A DNA stretch of 64,000 bases, taken from assembly GCA_910579775.1 (NCBI GenBank), contig CAJTUE010000010.1, forward strand, positions 1-64,000, read 5' to 3'. Origin of the DNA: an uncultured Oscillospiraceae bacterium (lineage in GTDB: Bacteria > Bacillota > Clostridia > Oscillospirales > Oscillospiraceae). Position numbers and translations under genes: made by a program. The notes beneath the pieces are model-generated. The model saw only the letters and a list, made by a program, of their open reading frames with translations, had not been told where the DNA came from and made no database searches. Shown piece after piece: positions 59,366-64,000 of the stretch (position 1 is its first letter; each line of letters opens with the position of its first letter).

Positions 59366-60302
59366 GATCGACCGCCGGAGGATGGCGGGCCCCAGCCGGG
59401 TGGCCAAGAAGAGCCGGGGCTGGAATTTAGGCTATTTTCTGCGGGAGGGCTTTGTGGGCATCTTCCGCCATGGTCTTATGTCCTTCGCGGCGGTGGGAAT
59501 GATCGTGGCGTGCCTGTTGATCATGGGCACGTTTTCTTTGGTCGCGGTGAACCTGGACCAAAACCTCCAGGCCCTTCAGGCCCAGAACGAGTTTTCCGCC
59601 TATGTGGACGACAGCTATACCCTGGAGCAGGCCCAGGCCCTCCAGAGCGGCATTGCAGCGCTGGACAATGTTCGTGAGGTGGAGTTCGTAGACCGGGAGA
59701 CGGTGCTGGCGGACTTTCAGGCCAAGCGGCAGGGGGAGAGCGAGCTGTTTGACCTGCTCCCAAGCGATACCTTCCAGCACCGCTATCAGATCCACGTCAA
59801 CGACATCTCCCGTCTCCAGGAGACGGTGAACGCTGTGGGCCAGGTGGCCGGCATCGCGGAGACCTCCGCCCGCATCGAGATCGCTGAGGGCATGGTGACC
59901 ATGCGCAACGTGGCCGCCGGCGTGGCGGTGATCCTCATGGCCGTTTTGGTGGTGGTGAGCCTCTTTATCATCGCCAGCACCCTGCGCCTGGCCACCTTCT
60001 ACCGCCGGGACGAGATCGCCATCATGAAAATGTGCGGCGCCACCAACGGCTTTATCCGCTGGCCCTTCATTGTGGAGGGGGCGTTGCTGGGCCTCTTTGC
60101 GGCCCTGGTGGCCTTCGGCCTGCAGTGGTGGCTCTACAGCCTCATCTCCAACGCCATGGCCTCCGGCGGTCAGCTGGGCTTTTTGGTGGTCATGGCCTTC
60201 CAGAGCCTTTGGAAATACGTCCTGGCGGTGTTTGCCGTGGCGGGACTGGTCATCGGTATTTTAGGCTCCCTGCTGGCCATTCGTAAATTCCTGCATGTGT
60301 AA
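59301..60302 (+). CDS. ftsX: Cell division protein FtsX
   Basis: 333 residues, four transmembrane helices: one near 65, then three in the C-terminal half (VAAGVAVILMAVLVVVSLFI, LLGLFAALVAFGLQWWL, YVLAVFAVAGLVIGILGSLL). A large extracellular loop (about 85-195) would bind the hydrolase partner. The called start overlaps ftsE by 65 bp; later Met codons at 59322 or 59382 would shorten a basic N-terminal extension. It is followed 15 bp later by a coiled-coil M23 protein, its likely partner. Confidence 0.93.
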   Translation: MSNIDNQMDKEQGQTTPQTRREIDRRRMAGPSRVAKKSRGWNLGYFLREGFVGIFRHGLMSFAAVGMIVACLLIMGTFSLVAVNLDQNLQALQAQNEFSAYVDDSYTLEQAQALQSGIAALDNVREVEFVDRETVLADFQAKRQGESELFDLLPSDTFQHRYQIHVNDISRLQETVNAVGQVAGIAETSARIEIAEGMVTMRNVAAGVAVILMAVLVVVSLFIIASTLRLATFYRRDEIAIMKMCGATNGFIRWPFIVEGALLGLFAALVAFGLQWWLYSLISNAMASGGQLGFLVVMAFQSLWKYVLAVFAVAGLVIGILGSLLAIRKFLHV

Positions 60303-60317
60303 AGGAGGCGGCGTTTT

Positions 60318-61607
60318 GTGAAACAGACCCCGAAGAAGAGCCGCCGCCAGCGGCTCACCGCGCTGATCGCCTGTTTGATGGCGCTGTTGCTCGTCCTGCC
60401 CATGGTCATGATGGTGTTGGGCAACGTTTTTGCCGCCCAGGGCGCGTCGGTGGGCACCATCCAAAGTCAGATCAACTCCCTGAAGAGCAAGAACAAGGAC
60501 CTGGCATCCCAGAGGTCCAATTTGAAAAACGAGCTGAAGGGCATCCAGGCGGACAAAAACGCGGCGGTGAACAAGCGCAAGAACCTAGAGCAGCAGATCA
60601 ACTACCTCCAGGAGGAGATCGACAACCTATCCGCCCAGCTGGAGCAGTACGCCGCCCTTATCGTGGAGAAGGAGCAGGAGGTGGCGGACAACGAGGCCCG
60701 GGAGGCGGCCCAGTTCGCCCTCTTCCAGAAGCAGTGCCGGGCCATGGAGAAGGAGGGCACGGTGACCTACTGGTCTATCCTCTTTGCCGCCGACAGCTTT
60801 TCCGATCTGCTGGACCGGCTGAACACTATCAACGCCATTGCCGACTATAACCAGGGGGTCTGCGACCAGCTCCAGGCCGCCCGGGACGCCCTTCAGCAGG
60901 CCAAGGCGGAGCTGGAGCAGGCCGAGGCGGAGACCGAGGCCGCCCGTACTCAGCGGGAGGTGGCCCAGACCGAGCTGGAGGGGCAGAAGGCGGAGGTCCA
61001 GACCCTCATCAAGGAGATCGCCGCCAACGAGCAGGCCACCAAGGCGGAGATCGACAAGCTGGAGCAGGCCGCCAAGGAGCAGGACGCGGAGATAGCCAAG
61101 CTGAACAAGGAGCTGCAGGCGGCCATTGAGGCGGCCCGGAAAAGCTCCAGCAACAAGTATCAATTCGACCCCGGCACCGGGTTCTATTGGCCTCTGCCCA
61201 AGGAGCGGGTGAGCGTCACCTCCTTCTACGGGCCCCGTTACCACCCCATCACCGGAGAATATCACAACCACTCGGGCACTGATATCGGCGCCTACGCGGG
61301 CACCGAGATCTACGCTGCCCACGGCGGCGTCGTCCTCACCTCCGCCTACCACTACTCCTACGGCAACTACGTGGTCCTCAGCCGAGGCGACGATATCACC
61401 ACCCTCTATGCCCACATGTCCAAGCGGGCGGTGAAGGTGGGGGATGTTGTCAGCCAGGGCCAGGTCATCGGCTATGTGGGCTCCACCGGCTCCTCCACCG
61501 CCCCCCATCTCCACTTTGAGGTGCGGGTGAAGAACGAGCGGCAGGACGCGCTGAAGTACTATCCCAATGTCCAGTGGAAAAACAACACGGGGTTCCCTTA
61601 CAAATGA
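60318..61607 (+). CDS. EnvC-like coiled-coil M23 peptidase
   Basis: 429 residues. Signal anchor (LTALIACLMALLLVLPMVMM), then about 250 residues of coiled coil (repeating Glu/Gln/Lys/Ala), then a LytM/M23 domain with the zinc ligands HNHSGTDIG and HLHFEV. It cleaves or activates cleavage of peptidoglycan at the division site. GTG start. All catalytic His/Asp are kept, so it may be an active endopeptidase rather than only an activator. Between ftsX and a C-terminal protease in one operon. Confidence 0.93.
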   Translation: MKQTPKKSRRQRLTALIACLMALLLVLPMVMMVLGNVFAAQGASVGTIQSQINSLKSKNKDLASQRSNLKNELKGIQADKNAAVNKRKNLEQQINYLQEEIDNLSAQLEQYAALIVEKEQEVADNEAREAAQFALFQKQCRAMEKEGTVTYWSILFAADSFSDLLDRLNTINAIADYNQGVCDQLQAARDALQQAKAELEQAEAETEAARTQREVAQTELEGQKAEVQTLIKEIAANEQATKAEIDKLEQAAKEQDAEIAKLNKELQAAIEAARKSSSNKYQFDPGTGFYWPLPKERVSVTSFYGPRYHPITGEYHNHSGTDIGAYAGTEIYAAHGGVVLTSAYHYSYGNYVVLSRGDDITTLYAHMSKRAVKVGDVVSQGQVIGYVGSTGSSTAPHLHFEVRVKNERQDALKYYPNVQWKNNTGFPYK

Positions 61608-62740
61608 GCAAGAAACGCTTTTCTGTCCGGGCGATTATTATCACAGCGATCCTCACCCTTATGGTCACCATAGGGGTGGGGGTCCTTGTCGTTCGGAGCC
61701 TTCTCGGCCCCCGGGCGCTGACGCTCCTGGAGGGGCTGGCCCTGATCGAGGACCGGTTCGTGGCCGACTATGACCCGGACGTGGCGCTGAACGGGGCTAT
61801 GACGGGGATGGTGAACGCCCTGGGGGACCGCTGGTCCCACTACCTGGACCCGGCCCAGCGCGCCGAACTAGACAAGGCGCGGCAGAACGCCTATGTGGGC
61901 ATCGGCGTCACCTATCTGAGAAGCGACGATCCCTTTGGCATGGAGCTGGTAGAGGTGGCCGAGGGAGGCCCTGCCCGGGAGGCGGGGCTGGCGGCGGGAG
62001 ACTATGTCACCGCCGTGGACGGTGAGACCCTGACCGGGGAAAACTTTGACGCGCTGGTGGCCTCCATCGGTGACCGGGAGGGCGGAACGGTCGAGTTGAC
62101 CGTCCAAGGCGCCGACGGAAAGAGCCGCACGGTCCGGGTCGCCGTGCGCAAGGTGGACGCCACCCCGGTGGAATACGCCCTTCTGGAGTCCGGCGTGGGC
62201 TATGTGCGGCTGGAGAACTTTTATCAAAACGCCGCCTCCTCCACCCGGAGCGCGGTGGAGGATCTGATCGGCCAGGGGGTGGAGGGCCTGCTGTTTGACG
62301 TGCGCGCCAACCCCGGCGGGTATGTTTCCGAGCTCACCGAGCTGTTGGACTACCTGCTCCCCGAGGGGCCCATCTTTGCTGAGCACAGCAAGAACGGCCC
62401 TACCATTGTGACCCAGTCGGACGAGGACTGCGTAGACCTGCCCATGGCGGTGCTCATCGACGAAAACAGCTACTCTGCCGCCGAGCTGTTTGCCGCCCAG
62501 CTGCGGGAGAGCGTGGGTGCCCCTCTCATCGGCGCGAGGACCAGCGGCAAGGGCTACTATCAGCAGGGCTTTGGCTTGCCCAACGGCGGACTGCTCAGCA
62601 TCTCCACCGGGATGTATACCACGGGGAATGGCGTGTCCCTCATCGGGGTAGGTCTGACCCCCGACGATGTGGTGGAGGGGGCGGACGCCCAGTTGGACAA
62701 AGCGCTGGAGGTTTTGCGGGAAAGAATGAAGGAGGGGTGA
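61604..62740 (+). CDS. S41 C-terminal processing protease
   Basis: 378 residues. N-terminal TM anchor (AIIITAILTLMVTIGVGVLV), PDZ domain (MELVEVAEGGPAREAGLAAG) and S41 protease with the Ser in DENSYSAAELFAAQL and the Lys in ARTSGKGYYQQG. CtpA/CtpB-like, extracytoplasmic, probably regulating cell-wall hydrolases or spore signalling. Start in an ATGA overlap with the M23 gene. Confidence 0.93.
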   Translation: MSKKRFSVRAIIITAILTLMVTIGVGVLVVRSLLGPRALTLLEGLALIEDRFVADYDPDVALNGAMTGMVNALGDRWSHYLDPAQRAELDKARQNAYVGIGVTYLRSDDPFGMELVEVAEGGPAREAGLAAGDYVTAVDGETLTGENFDALVASIGDREGGTVELTVQGADGKSRTVRVAVRKVDATPVEYALLESGVGYVRLENFYQNAASSTRSAVEDLIGQGVEGLLFDVRANPGGYVSELTELLDYLLPEGPIFAEHSKNGPTIVTQSDEDCVDLPMAVLIDENSYSAAELFAAQLRESVGAPLIGARTSGKGYYQQGFGLPNGGLLSISTGMYTTGNGVSLIGVGLTPDDVVEGADAQLDKALEVLRERMKEG

Positions 62741-62745
62741 GGACG

Positions 62746-63276
62746 GTGAAGAGACTGTTTCACAAGCTGTGGCAGCGCTGGAACGGGGACTTTAACTTTG
62801 ACAAGTGGTTTGAAAAGCGGCGCAAGCTCCGGGAGGCGAAAACTCCCCTGGCCAAGCTGTGGCACCGCCACTATTTGATGAAGATGAACAACAAATACGC
62901 CGCCTTTATCCCCCCTACGCTGTACATTCCCCGCAGTGTTACCTTTCCCCACGGCATCAGCGGTATTTTTATCTCCGTGGGAGCGAAGCTTGGGGAGCAC
63001 TGCGTGATCTTTCAGCAGGTGACCATCGGCTCCAACACCCTGGAGGGGAGCAAGCGCCAGGGCTCTCCGGTGCTGGAGGACCGTGTGTTCGTCGGGGCGG
63101 GGGCCCGGATCATCGGCGGCGTTACCATCGGCGCGGGGAGCCGGGTGGCGGCGGGTTGCGCCCTTTCTGAGGACGTGCCCCCCGATTCCACCGTCCTGCC
63201 CGGCAGGGCGGTGATCCGTCCCGGCCAGCCGGGACGGGATAATTCCTTTCGTACGCCGCCCGCGGCCTTTTCATAA
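62746..63276 (+). CDS. CysE-like left-handed beta-helix acetyltransferase
   Basis: 176 residues. A short helical N-terminus is followed by hexapeptide repeats (GAKLGEHCVIFQQVTIGSNT, DRVFVGAGARIIGGVTIGAG) typical of serine-acetyltransferase-like proteins; the HGISGIFIS phrase marks the active-site side. It may be a serine acetyltransferase or a sugar/lipid acetyltransferase. GTG after AAGGAGGGG, with an alternative GTG at 62737 too close to that site. Last of the ftsEX run. Confidence 0.78.
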   Translation: MKRLFHKLWQRWNGDFNFDKWFEKRRKLREAKTPLAKLWHRHYLMKMNNKYAAFIPPTLYIPRSVTFPHGISGIFISVGAKLGEHCVIFQQVTIGSNTLEGSKRQGSPVLEDRVFVGAGARIIGGVTIGAGSRVAAGCALSEDVPPDSTVLPGRAVIRPGQPGRDNSFRTPPAAFS

Positions 63277-63288
63277 GGAGGCCGGGGC

Positions 63289-64000
63289 ATGGTGACCATA
63301 CTCATCGGCCGGGCCGGGGCGGGGAAGTCTCAGGCCATCCTGGAACGCATGGCCGCCGCCCATCGGGAACGGCGGCAGATCCTTATCGTCCCGGAGCAGT
63401 ATTCCCACCGTGCGGAGCGCCGGGTGTGCGCTCTGGGTGGGAACTCTTTGTCTTTGGGCGCGGAGGTGCTCACCTTTACCCGTCTGGCTACCCGTGTCTT
63501 TGCCCAGGCGGGGGGGCTGGCCGCGCCCACCCTGGACAACGGCGGGCGGCTTCTGGTGATGTATCTGGCGGTGAAGGAGGTGGGCGAGGGGCTTTCCGTC
63601 TACCGCCGTCCCTCCCGCAAGAGCGCCTTTCTCTCCGGCCTGCTGGCCACCCTGGATGAGTGCAAGAGCTATCAGGCGGCTCCTGAGGCACTGGCCAGGG
63701 CGGGGGGCGAGCTGGGGGGCGCCACCGGAGACAAGCTCCGGGACCTGGGCCTTATTTTCACCGCCTATGACAGACTGTGCGCCCGGTTGGGGGCGGACCC
63801 CCGGGACAAGCTGACCCGTCTGGCCGCCGCCCTGAGGGAGAGCGGCTGGGCGGACGGCATGGACGTTTACCTGGACGGCTTTACCGACTTTACCCCCCAG
63901 CAGGCCCTGGTAGTGTCCGCGCTTATGGAGCGGGCCAACAGCGTCACCGTGGCCCTCACCTGCGACCATCTGCTGGAGGATGAGGACGGCCTGGGGATCT
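63289..64000 (+). CDS. addB: ATP-dependent helicase/nuclease subunit B (AddB), 5' part
   Basis: 237 residues visible, running off the window edge. MVTILIGRAGAGKSQAILER is the AddB Walker A start, followed by RRQILIVPEQYSHRAERRV and EVLTFTRLATRVF, as in the AddB/RexB N-terminal helicase-like fold. AddAB processes double-strand ends for RecA-dependent repair; addA would be expected next. AAGGAGG before the ATG. Confidence 0.9.
   Translation, partial: MVTILIGRAGAGKSQAILERMAAAHRERRQILIVPEQYSHRAERRVCALGGNSLSLGAEVLTFTRLATRVFAQAGGLAAPTLDNGGRLLVMYLAVKEVGEGLSVYRRPSRKSAFLSGLLATLDECKSYQAAPEALARAGGELGGATGDKLRDLGLIFTAYDRLCARLGADPRDKLTRLAAALRESGWADGMDVYLDGFTDFTPQQALVVSALMERANSVTVALTCDHLLEDEDGLGI

Overview
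The window looks like the chromosome of a GC-rich, spore-forming clostridium of the gut Oscillospiraceae type (Flavonifractor, Oscillibacter or Pseudoflavonifractor-like). The support is an hrcA-grpE-dnaK-dnaJ operon under a perfect CIRCE operator, spoVAD-spoVAE, an RNase J, SLH-domain surface proteins, paired Firmicute-type BirA boxes, ECF and SigH-like sigma factors, and strong Shine-Dalgarno sites throughout. The genus is inference; no 16S rRNA is present.

Layout. 1-720: a small unknown ORF, a tRNA-Ala(CGC) and a decayed second tRNA copy. 720-7111: an aconitase-family hydratase, then an SLH-type surface-protein gene split by about 1.9 kb of phage DNA (a CHAP endolysin plus the 3' end of a tail-fibre gene). 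7178-8836: RNase J. 9079-18941: a 9.86-kb mobile element bounded by the 15-bp direct repeat TTTTCAGACGCTGAT. It carries an IS30-type HTH protein at the left end, a block of coupled small phage genes, a Spo11/TopoVIA-like 'Mini-A' candidate, an exonuclease fused in frame to an endolysin, a holin, a gp10-like tail gene, two XRE regulators and a full IS30-family DDE transposase at the right end. 19058-30086 (mostly minus): rpiB, a PHP phosphatase, a protein mannosyltransferase, the heat-shock operon, ferritin and the divergent bioY/birA pair. 30153-32997: an ECF sigma factor with a His-rich membrane partner, a tiny Asn/Gln-rich protein and nrdR. 33283-41639: an arginine operon argG-argH-(PAS)-argC-argJ-argB-argD-argF behind an ARG-box-like promoter and a leader terminator. 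41698-45025: an EF-G-like GTPase and a DUF421/DUF4363 pair. 45121-49228: ruvC-ruvA-(DUF4430 lipoprotein)-ruvB-glmM. 49313-53671: a SigH-like sigma factor, a zinc-ribbon protein, a CAP/SLH protein and guaB. 53749-64000: an acyl-ACP thioesterase, spoVAD-spoVAE, a DUF4830 protein, a pseudouridine synthase, a PucR-type regulator, ftsE-ftsX with an EnvC-like hydrolase, an S41 protease, a CysE-like acetyltransferase and the start of addB.

How the parts work together. The arginine operon encodes the cyclic acetyl-ornithine route (bifunctional-type ArgJ) from glutamate through citrulline to arginine. BirA is drawn as both biotin ligase and repressor of bioY and of itself. FtsEX with the M23 protein forms a division-linked hydrolase module. 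Two families of short intergenic repeats are scattered between host genes.

The most unusual material is the 9.86-kb element, which looks like two prophage remnants joined inside one ORF and bounded like a mobile unit although no tyrosine or serine integrase is visible. Next are the split surface gene and the ECF sigma/His-rich partner pair. All calls rest on reading the sequence and recall of protein families; no database search was run.
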